Shown here: positions 33,660 to 43,028 of the stretch, one piece after another
Layout: every line of letters begins with the position of its first letter
Position numbering within the stretch: position 1 is the first letter of the stretch
Origin: an uncultured Erysipelotrichaceae bacterium
Lineage (GTDB): Bacteria > Bacillota_I > Bacilli_A > Erysipelotrichales > Erysipelotrichaceae
Length of the DNA: 64,000 nt
Reading direction: 5' to 3'
Assembly (NCBI GenBank): GCA_900315225.1
Contig: OMYM01000414.1
Span: forward strand, 39,009-103,008
Made by a program: the position numbers and the translations under genes
Notes under the pieces: generated by a model
Told to the model about the DNA's origin: nothing
The model's input: the letters and a program-made list of their open reading frames with translations, nothing else
Database searches by the model: none

Positions 33660-34436
33660 TTACCTCCTTGCCTGAAACATGGTTCCATGAGGAACGCCGT
33701 TCAGTAAATCATATAGGATGCGGGGATCCTTTCCGCTGGCTACGATCATGTCGATGCCTTCGGCGTTGGCGATTTTCGCCGCATGGATTTTTGTGATCAT
33801 TCCGCCAGTGCCTTGGTTGGTATGCGAGCCAGACGCAAGGCTTTCCACCGCTGAGATGTCTGTCACCATTTCAATCAAAGTCGCATCGGGGTGACAGGAA
33901 GGATCTTTGTCGTAGAGTCCATCGATGTCTGTTAAAAGGATCAGTATGTCCGCCTTGGTGAACGATGCAACGACAGCTGAAAGCGTGTCGTTGTCTCCAT
34001 AGACGATTTCTTCTGTTGCCACGGAGTCGTTCTCATTGACAATCGGGATGGCACCCATGGCAAGAAGCGCGTTGAATGTAGCAATGACATTTGCTTTCGC
34101 AATGGAATTCTCTGTGATATCCTTTGTCAGCAGTATCTGTCCGCCAATGGATCCATAATCGTTGAGAAAGCGATCATAGATGCGCATCAGCTCGCTTTGG
34201 CCAATGGATGCAGTGGCTTGGCGGCGCGAAATTTCCTTGGGGCGCTCAGGGAGATGGAGCTTGTTTACGCCAACGCCGATGGCGCCAGAGGTTACGAGCA
34301 CGACTTCCTTACCCATGTTTTTGATATCCGACAATGTGCGGCATAGGAGGTCGAGCCTGTATAGGTTAGGCGCTCCGTTTTTATGGCATACGGTGGATGT
34401 GCCGACTTTTACCACCAGCCTGTTCCATTCATTCAT
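33660..34436 (-). CDS. proB: Glutamate 5-kinase, short form without PUA domain
   Basis: 258 residues: only the amino acid kinase domain, without the C-terminal PUA domain that brings E. coli and Bacillus ProB to about 365. Motifs are VVKVGTSTV at the start, LVTSGAIGVG near 46, IPIVNENDSV near 137, and GTGGMITKIHAAK near 206. It phosphorylates glutamate; ProB is normally inhibited by proline. The start is placed at the family N-terminus (MNEWNRLVVKVG). No convincing ribosome binding site lies upstream, and longer starts are no better. Confidence 0.9.
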   Translation of the reverse strand: MNEWNRLVVKVGTSTVCHKNGAPNLYRLDLLCRTLSDIKNMGKEVVLVTSGAIGVGVNKLHLPERPKEISRRQATASIGQSELMRIYDRFLNDYGSIGGQILLTKDITENSIAKANVIATFNALLAMGAIPIVNENDSVATEEIVYGDNDTLSAVVASFTKADILILLTDIDGLYDKDPSCHPDATLIEMVTDISAVESLASGSHTNQGTGGMITKIHAAKIANAEGIDMIVASGKDPRILYDLLNGVPHGTMFQARR

Positions 34437-34564
34437 ACTTATACCGTTTGCTATATTATTGCACATTGGGAAACGATTTGTGGAATAATATACCGGAAGC
34501 GTCAAAAGTTTGGAACATGCTTCAGCATGGCTCCTTAAAGGATAGATATGGTTATGAGGTGAAT

Positions 34565-36730
34565 ATGAAATTGATTCATTGCTGGATTGAGCATCCAGTC
34601 AGATCGCTGGACACGACATTTACATATATATGCGAAAAACCTGTGTCGCCAGGATGCCGTGTCAGCGTTCCTTTTGGATCGCAATTACTTGTCGGTTTTG
34701 TTGAAAGCGTCGAAGAGACAAGTGAAACAAAAGAACAGGTGGAAAAGAAGCAGGGGTTTGCTTTGAAAGAGGTAATTAGCACGCTTGACGAGGAAAGCCT
34801 GATAACGGATGAGTTGCGCGAATTGGCGCTATGGTTGAAAGAAACAACGTTGTCTACGACGATTTCCTGTTACCAGGCGATGCTTCCAGCAAAGATAAGA
34901 CCGTCATCCAGTGGAGATCGAAAGGTGGTGATGGAGCGCTGGGTGCGCGTGTCTGAGAAGGAGGTTTCCTTGACACCCAGGCAGCTGGAGGCGTATCTAT
35001 ACTTGGTTGAAAAGGGACCGATGCGCTACAGCGATCTCCGCAAGAAATTCGGCGTGCATGCCAAGGCTTTGATTGACAAAGGCGCCTTGGTGGAGGAAGC
35101 ACGAGAGAAGGAAGCGGCGCAAGGTGATGAGTATGTCCTGGATGCGCCTTTTCCCTTGACGAAAACACAGCAACAGGCAATGAAGGAGATCGTTGAAAGC
35201 AATGATCCGGTGTATTTGATTTTCGGGGTGACAGGATCGGGAAAGACAGAGATCTATTTGCGTTTAGCGGCTGCGGCGCTTGGCCAAGGGAAGCAAGTCT
35301 TGTTTCTTGTCCCTGAAATTGCCTTGACGCCACAAATGATCAACCGTGTTTCATCGCGCTTTGGCAATAATCTGGCAATGTACCATTCTGGCTTGTCGCC
35401 GCAGGAGAAGTATGAACAGTACCGCAAGGTAAAGTCGGGCAGGGCATCGGTGGTCGTTGGGACGCGAAGCGCGGTTTTTCTTCCGTTTCGGGATCTTGGG
35501 CTGATTGTCATGGATGAAGAACATGATCCTTCCTATAAACAAGATAGACAACCGTGCTATCATTGCCGAGACGTGGCGATCTGGCGCGGAAGATATCATT
35601 CATGCAAAGTGATCCTTGGGTCGGCGACGCCCTCCCTGGAATCCTATGCCCGCGCATATAAGAAGGCGTATCATCTTGTAAACATGGATACAAGGGTCAA
35701 CCACGCCATGCCAGTGGTTGAGATCGTTTCCATGCGGGAACAAATTCGCAAGAGTGGGTCTTATATTCTTTCCGATGTATTGAAGGAAAAGATTGGGCAG
35801 AGGCTAAAGGCAGGGAAACAGTCGATTCTGTTGTTGAACAGGCGCGGGTATACGGCAATGCTGAGGTGCCGATCCTGCACAAAGCCTTTGATTTGCCCCC
35901 ATTGCGATCTTGCGATGAGTTGGCACAGGGATGAAAATATCTTGAAATGCCATGCGTGTGGCTATGAGATGAAACTTCCGCATGTATGCCCGGAGTGTCG
36001 AAGCGAACAGGGCTTCTCATATTATGGGTTTGGAACGCAACGTTTGGAGGAAGAACTTCACACGGTTTTTCCTAGTGCGAGGTTATTGCGGATGGATGCA
36101 GATTCCACGGCGCGCAAGAATGGACATAAGTCAATCCTAGAGGCATTTGGCAAACACGAGGCGGATATCCTGTTTGGCACCCAAATGATTGCCAAGGGGC
36201 TTGATTATCCAGATGTGACGCTGGTTGGTGTCGTTAATGGAGACAATGGGCTTTCTCGCCAGGACTATCGTTCTTGCGAGGCGACATTTGACCTGTTGAC
36301 CCAGGCTTCTGGGCGAAGCGGACGCGCCGATGAACCAGGAGAAGTCGTTCTTCAGGTGCTTGACCCGGATCATTACGCTGTGCAATGCGCCGCAAAAGGA
36401 GACTATGTATCGTTCTTTGAACAGGAAATGCATTTTCGCCATGCCGGGCAATATCCGCCATATGTGTATATTATTTCCTTGACGGTGAGCGGCAGAAACG
36501 CAATCAATGTAGATCGCTTGGCAAATGCGTTAAAGAACGGGGTTGTTGGAGGCTTCAAGACCATTGGCGTCATCGGTCTCTTGAAAATAAAGGATAATTA
36601 TCGCTCCAGGGTACTGTTGAAGGGAAAAGACCTGGATGCGATGCGTCGGTCGGTCAAGGTTTTTATGGATTCCACGGATTTATCCTTGGATGGATTGGTT
36701 ATTGATGTGAATCCAATGTATTTGGAATAG
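34565..36730 (+). CDS. priA: Primosomal helicase PriA
   Basis: 721 residues. It has an N-terminal DNA-binding domain (WIEHPVRSLDTTFTY), Walker A GVTGSGKTE near 221, DEEH near 317, and a zinc-binding insert with CRSC, CPHC, CHAC and CPEC between about 435 and 485. Helicase motifs such as GTQMIAKGLDYPDV and QASGRSGRADEPG follow. PriA reloads the replisome at stalled forks. ATG 34565 follows GAGGTGA; the longer frame from 34397 overlaps proB and its regulatory region. It is transcribed divergently from proBAC. Confidence 0.96.
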   Translation: MKLIHCWIEHPVRSLDTTFTYICEKPVSPGCRVSVPFGSQLLVGFVESVEETSETKEQVEKKQGFALKEVISTLDEESLITDELRELALWLKETTLSTTISCYQAMLPAKIRPSSSGDRKVVMERWVRVSEKEVSLTPRQLEAYLYLVEKGPMRYSDLRKKFGVHAKALIDKGALVEEAREKEAAQGDEYVLDAPFPLTKTQQQAMKEIVESNDPVYLIFGVTGSGKTEIYLRLAAAALGQGKQVLFLVPEIALTPQMINRVSSRFGNNLAMYHSGLSPQEKYEQYRKVKSGRASVVVGTRSAVFLPFRDLGLIVMDEEHDPSYKQDRQPCYHCRDVAIWRGRYHSCKVILGSATPSLESYARAYKKAYHLVNMDTRVNHAMPVVEIVSMREQIRKSGSYILSDVLKEKIGQRLKAGKQSILLLNRRGYTAMLRCRSCTKPLICPHCDLAMSWHRDENILKCHACGYEMKLPHVCPECRSEQGFSYYGFGTQRLEEELHTVFPSARLLRMDADSTARKNGHKSILEAFGKHEADILFGTQMIAKGLDYPDVTLVGVVNGDNGLSRQDYRSCEATFDLLTQASGRSGRADEPGEVVLQVLDPDHYAVQCAAKGDYVSFFEQEMHFRHAGQYPPYVYIISLTVSGRNAINVDRLANALKNGVVGGFKTIGVIGLLKIKDNYRSRVLLKGKDLDAMRRSVKVFMDSTDLSLDGLVIDVNPMYLE

Positions 36731-36737
36731 GAGAAGT

Positions 36738-37946
36738 ATGGTTAACAGGGAAAAATTGCTGGATATATTATATAAAGTGATGATCGGTGGAAGTTATGCC
36801 AGCCTGCTGATGAGAAATATGGATATTGATGCGCGCGATGCGGGCAAGGCAAGCGAGATTGTCTATGGCACATTGCGCAATATGACGTTGCTAGAGGCGC
36901 AATGGCGACCATTTGTGAAAAACGTAAAGCCACGTACTTCGCTATTGCTGGACATGACGGCATACCAATTGTTCTTCATGGATGATGTCGAGGACTATGC
37001 GGTTGTCAATGAAACGGTGAAGCTTGTCTCCAAGGGGGAACGGGGATTTGTCAACGCTGTTTGCCGCCGTATGCAAAGGGAAAAGCTGCGTGTGCCAAAG
37101 GGAGATTCAATCGCCGATGTATCCGTGCGCACATCGCATCCCGAGTGGATTCTCAGGATGTGGGAGGCGCATTATGGGCATGAGAGGATGTTGCGGATTG
37201 CCTATGCCGACCAAGAAAGACCGACAGTCTATGGACGTATCAACACTTTAAAAATAGACAAGAGAACGCTTGGAAAAGACTTGCGCTATCATTTTATTGA
37301 TGACATTTGCTTCACTTGTGATATGCTGATAACCCACACTGAGCAGTTCGCGCGAGGCGAAGTGCTAGTGCAGGATTATAGTTCCCAACAGGTTGCTAAA
37401 CTGCTTGAGGCAAAAAAAGGAATGCGTGTGCTGGATGTATGCGCGGCACCTGGGACGAAGAGTCAGCAGATTGCCATGGGAATGCTTAATGAAGGGGAAC
37501 TGGTTTGTTGCGATCTGTATGAAAAGAGGCTTGGTCTTGTGGAGCAGTTGATGGAAAAGACGGGCGTATCAATTTGTCGTACGGTTGCCGTGGATGGCAC
37601 GAAGAAAGGCAGCTTTGAAAAGGAGAGCTTTGACAGGATTCTCATCGATGCGCCTTGCTCTGGACTTGGTGATCTCAGGCATAAGCCTGAGATTCGCTGG
37701 CGCTTGAAGCCACAGGACATCGATGGTTTGGTTGATGTCCAGCAAAGGCTTTTGGAAGCGAATTGCGAATACCTGAAAGTGGGAGGGGTGCTGGTATACA
37801 GCACATGCACAATAAACCGCAAGGAAAACGAGGCTTGTGTCAGGAAATTTCTTGATGGACATCCTTCCTTCATGCTTGATAAAGAGCTGAACATTCTCCC
37901 TGGCAAGGGAGATGGCTTTTATGCGGCTCGATTGAAAAAAACGTAA
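36738..37946 (+). CDS. rsmB: 16S rRNA m5C967 methyltransferase RsmB
   Basis: 402 residues. An N-terminal NusB-like helical domain (1-130) is followed by the NOL1/NOP2/Sun methyltransferase core: VCAAPGTKSQQIAM near 235, DAPCSGLGDLRHKPEIRW near 303 and VYSTCTINRKENE near 352, with the two catalytic cysteines (PC and TC). It is about 50 residues shorter than E. coli RsmB. AGGAGAAG precedes the start and the gene lies eight bases after priA. Confidence 0.92.
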   Translation: MVNREKLLDILYKVMIGGSYASLLMRNMDIDARDAGKASEIVYGTLRNMTLLEAQWRPFVKNVKPRTSLLLDMTAYQLFFMDDVEDYAVVNETVKLVSKGERGFVNAVCRRMQREKLRVPKGDSIADVSVRTSHPEWILRMWEAHYGHERMLRIAYADQERPTVYGRINTLKIDKRTLGKDLRYHFIDDICFTCDMLITHTEQFARGEVLVQDYSSQQVAKLLEAKKGMRVLDVCAAPGTKSQQIAMGMLNEGELVCCDLYEKRLGLVEQLMEKTGVSICRTVAVDGTKKGSFEKESFDRILIDAPCSGLGDLRHKPEIRWRLKPQDIDGLVDVQQRLLEANCEYLKVGGVLVYSTCTINRKENEACVRKFLDGHPSFMLDKELNILPGKGDGFYAARLKKT

Positions 37947-37960
37947 AACCAAAAGGATTA

Positions 37961-37969
37961 TGGTAAAAT
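37961..37969 (+). promoter_or_regulatory. Possible extended -10 promoter directly before rlmN
   Basis: TGGTAAAAT (37961-37969) resembles an extended -10. Its expected start point is at about 37976, one base before the rlmN start codon, so this promoter would give a leaderless mRNA. Confidence 0.4.
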
Positions 37970-37976
37970 ACCCTAT

Positions 37977-39023
37977 ATGCGGACGATATACGATTTGAGT
38001 TTCAAGGATATGGAGGAAATGTTGCTTGCGAATGGACAGAAGGCCTATCGTGCAAAGCAATTGTATTCTTGGCTTTATAAGAAAAGAGTTTCATCGTTTG
38101 ATGAAATGACGGACTTGCCTACAGCGTTGATTGAGAAGCTGAGGGAAGATTATTCCTTGATGCCTTTGCGCGAGGTAAGGCGCCAGGTCGCAAGGGATCT
38201 TACAACGAAGTATTTGTTTGAAATGCAGGATGGCTCGTCAGTTGAGGCTGTCCTGATGCATTTTCATTTTGGGGACAGCTTGTGCGTCTCTAGCCAGGTC
38301 GGCTGCAACATGGGCTGTACTTTCTGCGCGTCCGGATTATTGAAGAAACAACGCGATTTGACGGCTGGCGAAATGACAGCCCAGGTCTTGTATGTCCAGA
38401 AGCTTTTGGATGAGGACGGCAAGCGGGTGGACAATATTGTCGTCATGGGAACCGGAGAGCCGTTTGACAACTATGAAAATGTCATGCGTTTTTGCGCAAC
38501 GGTGAACTCCGACCATGGGTTGGCGATTGGCGCAAGGCATATCACAATATCCACTTGTGGCATCGTTCCAAAGATCGATGAATTTGCCAAAGGTCGCTAT
38601 CAGTACAATCTCGCGGTATCGCTGCATGCGCCAGACGATGAATTGCGCGCGAGCCTGATGCCGGTTGACAAGGCATATCCATTGGATCAGCTCATGGCGA
38701 GTCTTGTGGCATACAGCGTTGAAAACCATCGTCGGCTGACGTTTGAGTATATCCTTTTGCATGATGTCAATGACACCGATGAACATGCGAGGAAACTGGC
38801 GGATTTGATTCGGGGAATGAATGCATATGTCAACCTGATTCCGTATAACCAGGTCGATGAGAATGGCTACAAGTCGACCGATGAGCGACGTGCATTGCGT
38901 TTTTACGATGTGCTCATGAAAAACGGCGTGAAGGCGACATTGCGCTCCAGGCATGGTGAAGACATTGATGCGGCCTGCGGTCAGCTCAGGGCGAAACACG
39001 AGAGGAACAAGGGCGAGCAATGA
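37977..39023 (+). CDS. rlmN: RlmN, 23S rRNA A2503/tRNA A37 methyltransferase (radical SAM)
   Basis: 348 residues. The radical-SAM cluster motif is GCNMGCTFCASG near 109-118; KKQRDLTAGEM, VVMGTGEPFDNYENV near 156 and the C-terminal LRSRHGEDIDAACGQL contain the other catalytic cysteine. The enzyme methylates C2 of A2503 in 23S rRNA by a two-cysteine mechanism. The family N-terminus (IYDL...RAKQLYSWLYKKR) fixes the start at ATG 37977, although the only Shine-Dalgarno-like AAAGGA is about 20 bases away. It overlaps prpC by four bases. Confidence 0.95.
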   Translation: MRTIYDLSFKDMEEMLLANGQKAYRAKQLYSWLYKKRVSSFDEMTDLPTALIEKLREDYSLMPLREVRRQVARDLTTKYLFEMQDGSSVEAVLMHFHFGDSLCVSSQVGCNMGCTFCASGLLKKQRDLTAGEMTAQVLYVQKLLDEDGKRVDNIVVMGTGEPFDNYENVMRFCATVNSDHGLAIGARHITISTCGIVPKIDEFAKGRYQYNLAVSLHAPDDELRASLMPVDKAYPLDQLMASLVAYSVENHRRLTFEYILLHDVNDTDEHARKLADLIRGMNAYVNLIPYNQVDENGYKSTDERRALRFYDVLMKNGVKATLRSRHGEDIDAACGQLRAKHERNKGEQ

Positions 39024-39769
39024 AATACTACGGAGCCACTGACAAAGGAAGGGTGCGCAAGAACAATCAGGATAGCTACGTCATCGCCACAAACAAGGTC
39101 GGTGACGTTTTCGCGATTGTTGCGGATGGAATCGGCGGGAATCTAGGCGGGGATATCGCCAGCCAGATGGCCGTTGCGGATTTTTCCGGCGCGTTTTCAG
39201 AAACCGAGTATTTCAATGATGCGCAAGAAATCAAGCAATGGATTGGCGAGCAGGTATCGAAAACCAACGAAAGAATTTATACGTATGGTCAGACTCACGA
39301 TGGTATGAAAGGCATGGGAACCACGTTGTGCGGGGTTATCATGACCAGCGTAGGGAAGTTTGTCGTCAACATCGGCGATAGCCGTGCCTATGCATGGTTT
39401 GACGATGGACGCTTTATCCAGTTGACGATGGATCACACCTTGGTCAATGACATGGTCATGCATGGTCAGCTGACGCATGAAGAGGCGATGAATTACCCAA
39501 AGAAAAACGTTCTTACCAATGCGCTTGGCGTATGGCAGACGGTAAGGTGCGACATAGACATCCATACGGAGAAAATGCAAGGCATGTTGCTTTGCAGCGA
39601 TGGTCTACATGGCTATGTCACCGAGAAGGCGATAAAGTCGATTATCTTGGACAAGGACAGCGACCCGTCCCTGCGGCCGCGCAGGCTTTTGAAGGCGGCG
39701 ATGGATGCGGGGGGATTCGATAATGTAACGATTGTTTTGATTGATCTGGAGGGAGATGGTCTGGTATGA
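39020..39769 (+). CDS. prpC: PrpC/Stp, PP2C-type Ser/Thr protein phosphatase
   Basis: 249 residues, the size of Bacillus PrpC. PP2C metal-binding motifs are visible: RKNNQDSY at 13-20, VADGIGGNLGG near 34, GMGTTL, NIGDSRAY near 117, LLCSDGLHGYV near 191 and FDNVTIVL near 232. It removes phosphates from targets of the partner kinase PrkC, which overlaps it by four bases downstream. Together they form the cell-wall-sensing Ser/Thr phosphorylation switch of Gram-positive bacteria. Confidence 0.95.
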   Translation: MKYYGATDKGRVRKNNQDSYVIATNKVGDVFAIVADGIGGNLGGDIASQMAVADFSGAFSETEYFNDAQEIKQWIGEQVSKTNERIYTYGQTHDGMKGMGTTLCGVIMTSVGKFVVNIGDSRAYAWFDDGRFIQLTMDHTLVNDMVMHGQLTHEEAMNYPKKNVLTNALGVWQTVRCDIDIHTEKMQGMLLCSDGLHGYVTEKAIKSIILDKDSDPSLRPRRLLKAAMDAGGFDNVTIVLIDLEGDGLV

Positions 39770-41490
39770 GTAAGAAGAATGTAATCGCCAATCGTTACGA
39801 GGTTGTCCAGCATATCGGTCAGGGTGGCATGGCGGATGTTTTCCGCGCCGTGGATACAATCCTGAACCGTGAAGTAGCCATTAAGATACTGCGAAGCGAT
39901 TTAAGCACCGATGCTGTAAGCATCCTTCGCTTTGAGCGCGAGGCGCAGGCAGCGACGGCGCTGTCGCACCCGAATATCGTCGAAGTCTATGATGTCGGCG
40001 ACTACAAGGGACATCATTATATTGTCATGGAATATGTACGCGGGCAGACATTGAAGCAAGTGATCCGCAATCGTGGACCTTTGCTGATCGAAGAGACCGT
40101 GGACATTATGAAGCAGATGTGTTCGGCGGTCGCCGAGGCACACGCGCGCAACATCATTCACCGGGACATCAAGCCGCAAAACATTATTGTCAAGGCAGAT
40201 GGATCGATCAAAATCTTGGATTTTGGCATTGCAACGGCAAAAGGCAGCATGCAGTTGACACAAGCGAACAATGTCATGGGATCGGTGCATTATTTGGCGC
40301 CAGAGCTTGCCAAGGGAGAGAAGGCATCGCCGCAATCAGACATCTATGCGCTAGGCATCGTCATGTTTGAAATGCTTGCGAAAGATGTGCCTTTCAAGGC
40401 AGACCAAGCAGTGCAGGTTGCGTTGAAGCAATTGCGTGATCCATTTCCCGATATACGCACAATCAATGTCATGGTTCCACAATCGGTGGCGAATATTATA
40501 ACGCGCGCCACGGCGAAACAGCCTGCGCTAAGGTATCGCAGTTGCGATGAGATGCTTGCGGATTTAGAGACGTGTTTAAACAGAAACAGGCTGAATGAAC
40601 CCGCTGTGGTCATAAGAAATCCGCTCAAAGCGGGAGAGGCAGGAGAACCTCGTCCAGAAATAGTTGCGCAGCCTCCTGTACAGGAAATGAAACCCGCGCC
40701 AAGGGCGAAGAAGAACGTCAAGAACCAGCCGGAACCCAAGAATAAGCGTTTGTTGACTTGGGTCATTGCGATTATCTTGATTGTCGTTGTCCTTGGAGGT
40801 ACGTTTTTTGGCCTTGTAATATCGGGCGTGATTGAGTTTGGCGACCACATGACGGAAGTGCCGCAAATCCAGGGAATGACGGTTGCAGAGGCGCGTGATA
40901 TATGCGATGGCGCCGACTTGATGCTGGATACCAGCAATGTGCGATATGTGCTTACCGAAGACACGGAGAAAGGCATTGTGATTTCTGCCGAGCCTGAAGT
41001 AGGCACTCCATTGGAAAATGGTTCAAAGGTTGTGGTGACGGTTTCAAGTGGTATTGGCGTGCGCGCACCTAATTTTGTGGGCAAGAAGATTACCGAGGTA
41101 GAGGAGCAGATTTCACGCGATTATCCGATGATGACGGTGAATACACTGGCAGAGGAAAGCGACTATGGAAGCGGGATTATCATACGTCAAGAACAGCTTA
41201 CGGCAGGAACGTTGTTCAATCCTGAAATAGCCACGCAAATTACCTTGGTATACGCGAAATACCACACAATCGAGATTCCGGAGAATGTCATAGGCATGCC
41301 GGTTAGCGATGCTGTAGCCTATTTGGAAGCATTGAATGTCGTAGTTCGCACCAGCAACCGCGATACAACGCAGATGTCGCAAGAAGAGCTGGAAGGGCTG
41401 CAGATCGGGGTTGTCGTCGATGTCAGTCCCGCTGTCAATACCCAATATACGCAAAACGAAGACAACTACATTATCCTTTACTACTACTGA
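39766..41490 (+). CDS. prkC: PrkC/Stk, Ser/Thr protein kinase with PASTA domains
   Basis: 574 residues. The kinase domain (1-270) has GQGGMADVF, VAIK near 40, HRDIKPQNI near 135 and DFGIA near 155. A basic, Pro-rich linker leads to one membrane helix (about 328-353). Three PASTA domains follow outside the cell, each about 65 residues, starting near VPQIQGMTV, APNFVGKKI and IPENVIGMP. PASTA domains bind peptidoglycan fragments or lipid II, so the kinase reports on wall growth or germination-like signals. The third PASTA ends in a tyrosine-rich tail. Confidence 0.96.
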   Translation: MSKKNVIANRYEVVQHIGQGGMADVFRAVDTILNREVAIKILRSDLSTDAVSILRFEREAQAATALSHPNIVEVYDVGDYKGHHYIVMEYVRGQTLKQVIRNRGPLLIEETVDIMKQMCSAVAEAHARNIIHRDIKPQNIIVKADGSIKILDFGIATAKGSMQLTQANNVMGSVHYLAPELAKGEKASPQSDIYALGIVMFEMLAKDVPFKADQAVQVALKQLRDPFPDIRTINVMVPQSVANIITRATAKQPALRYRSCDEMLADLETCLNRNRLNEPAVVIRNPLKAGEAGEPRPEIVAQPPVQEMKPAPRAKKNVKNQPEPKNKRLLTWVIAIILIVVVLGGTFFGLVISGVIEFGDHMTEVPQIQGMTVAEARDICDGADLMLDTSNVRYVLTEDTEKGIVISAEPEVGTPLENGSKVVVTVSSGIGVRAPNFVGKKITEVEEQISRDYPMMTVNTLAEESDYGSGIIIRQEQLTAGTLFNPEIATQITLVYAKYHTIEIPENVIGMPVSDAVAYLEALNVVVRTSNRDTTQMSQEELEGLQIGVVVDVSPAVNTQYTQNEDNYIILYYY

Positions 41491-41508
41491 TATGCTTGGA
41501 GGGATTGA

Positions 41509-42372
41509 ATGATCGCAAGGATAGTACGCATTGTCTCAAAGGAATATACCCTGCTTGACGAGGATGGCAATCGACATGACGCCATACTCATGGGGAAGGT
41601 GCGGCGGCAGGATGCGCCTTGCGCAGGTGATATTGTCGATGCTTCATACGAAAGCGGAAGGTGCGTGGTACACAAAATCATGCCCAGGAAAAACCATTTG
41701 TATCGTCCACCGGTGTCCAATGTCGATCAAGCGCTGATTGTGATGAGTGTCCATGATCCTGAGTTTAGCCATGTGCTTGTCGACCGCCTTTCCATATTGA
41801 TAATGAAAGCGGGAATACAGCCGGTATTGGTCGTGACCAAATGCGACCTAGGCATTCCGGAAGAAACGGAAAATTGGATCCGCGAGTATGAACAGGGACC
41901 AATGCAAGTGATCAGGACGCAGATAGGAGTCAAGGATGAAAACCTTTCGAATGTGTTGCGTGGCAGGATATCCGTATTGACTGGGCAGAGCGGCGCGGGC
42001 AAGAGTACTTTGTTGAATACGCTTGAGCCTTCGTTTCATCTTCAGACGCAAGAAATCTCAAAAGCGCTGGGCAGGGGAAAGCATACAACGCGCCACAATG
42101 AACTGCATGGTGTGTGCGGTGGCCTTGTTGCGGATACGCCGGGATTTAGCTCCTTGGATTTTAGCCATGTGAACGCAGGGGAACTTGATGAATGTGTGAT
42201 TGACTTTTTGCCGTACATAGGCAAATGTCGCTTTAACGATTGCGTGCATCAGAATGAGCCAGATTGTGCGATAAAAGAAGCTGTGGCGCAAGGTCTTATT
42301 CCGCAAGTGCGCTATCAAAATTATTTGGGTGTTCTGGAGATGATCCAGAATAGAAAGGAAAAATATCTATGA
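41509..42372 (+). CDS. rsgA: RsgA, circularly permuted ribosome assembly GTPase
   Basis: 287 residues. An N-terminal OB fold is followed by the permuted GTPase order: TKCDLG (G4) near 110, GQSGAGKST (G1) near 162, DTPGFSS (G3) near 212, and a C-terminal zinc site with CRFNDCVHQNEPDC near 240-253. RsgA checks late 30S subunit maturation in the cytosol. It follows prkC by 18 bases and overlaps rpe by four bases, the same order as in Bacillus (yloQ). Confidence 0.95.
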   Translation: MIARIVRIVSKEYTLLDEDGNRHDAILMGKVRRQDAPCAGDIVDASYESGRCVVHKIMPRKNHLYRPPVSNVDQALIVMSVHDPEFSHVLVDRLSILIMKAGIQPVLVVTKCDLGIPEETENWIREYEQGPMQVIRTQIGVKDENLSNVLRGRISVLTGQSGAGKSTLLNTLEPSFHLQTQEISKALGRGKHTTRHNELHGVCGGLVADTPGFSSLDFSHVNAGELDECVIDFLPYIGKCRFNDCVHQNEPDCAIKEAVAQGLIPQVRYQNYLGVLEMIQNRKEKYL

Positions 42373-43028
42373 TTGTATCGCCTTCGGTATTGTCCCTGGA
42401 TTATTCCGACACAAAACAACAGCTTGAAGAATTGAACCAATCGGGTGCGCAATGGCTTCACTTTGATGTCATGGATGGTGCCTTTGTGCCAAATCTCACT
42501 TTTGGACCGGATATCCTGAAAGCTTTTTGCAAGGCATCCCCGTTGTTCAAGGATGTTCACTTAATGGTTGCCGATCCGTTTTTCTTCGCGGAAGTGTTTG
42601 CCAAGGCTGGTGCAGAATGCATTACCTTCCATGTTGAAGCGGTTGATAGCGAAGAAAAAACCCACGCGTTGATCCAGACGATTCACGGCTTCGGCGCCAA
42701 GGCTGGTCTCAGCGCGAAGCCTAAGACAGATCTTGCAGCATTAAGACCCTATCTTCAGGAAGCCGACTTGTTTCTTATCATGTCGGTGGAGCCAGGGTTT
42801 GGCGGGCAATCTTTCATGGAGGGAAGCATTGCGCGCATTGCTCAATTGAGGGAGTGGCTTGACGCATGTGGCAGCGATGCCTTGATAGAGGTAGATGGGG
42901 GAATCAACGCTACGACAGGCAGGCTTTGCGCAGACGCTGGAGCCGATGTGCTGGTTGCGGGAAGCTATGTCTTTAAAAACAACATCAAGGAGGCAGTTGC
43001 GTCCTTATGCTTCGACGAGCAATTGTAG
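42369..43028 (+). CDS. rpe: Ribulose-phosphate 3-epimerase
   Basis: 219 residues, a TIM barrel. SPSVLSLDYSD at the start, HFDVMDGAFVPNLTFGP near 35, HLMVADP near 64, SVEPGFGGQSFM near 139 and EVDGGINATT near 175 are the standard Rpe motifs with the catalytic aspartates. It interconverts ribulose-5-P and xylulose-5-P in the pentose phosphate pathway. It overlaps thiN by 22 bases. Confidence 0.96.
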   Translation: MIVSPSVLSLDYSDTKQQLEELNQSGAQWLHFDVMDGAFVPNLTFGPDILKAFCKASPLFKDVHLMVADPFFFAEVFAKAGAECITFHVEAVDSEEKTHALIQTIHGFGAKAGLSAKPKTDLAALRPYLQEADLFLIMSVEPGFGGQSFMEGSIARIAQLREWLDACGSDALIEVDGGINATTGRLCADAGADVLVAGSYVFKNNIKEAVASLCFDEQL

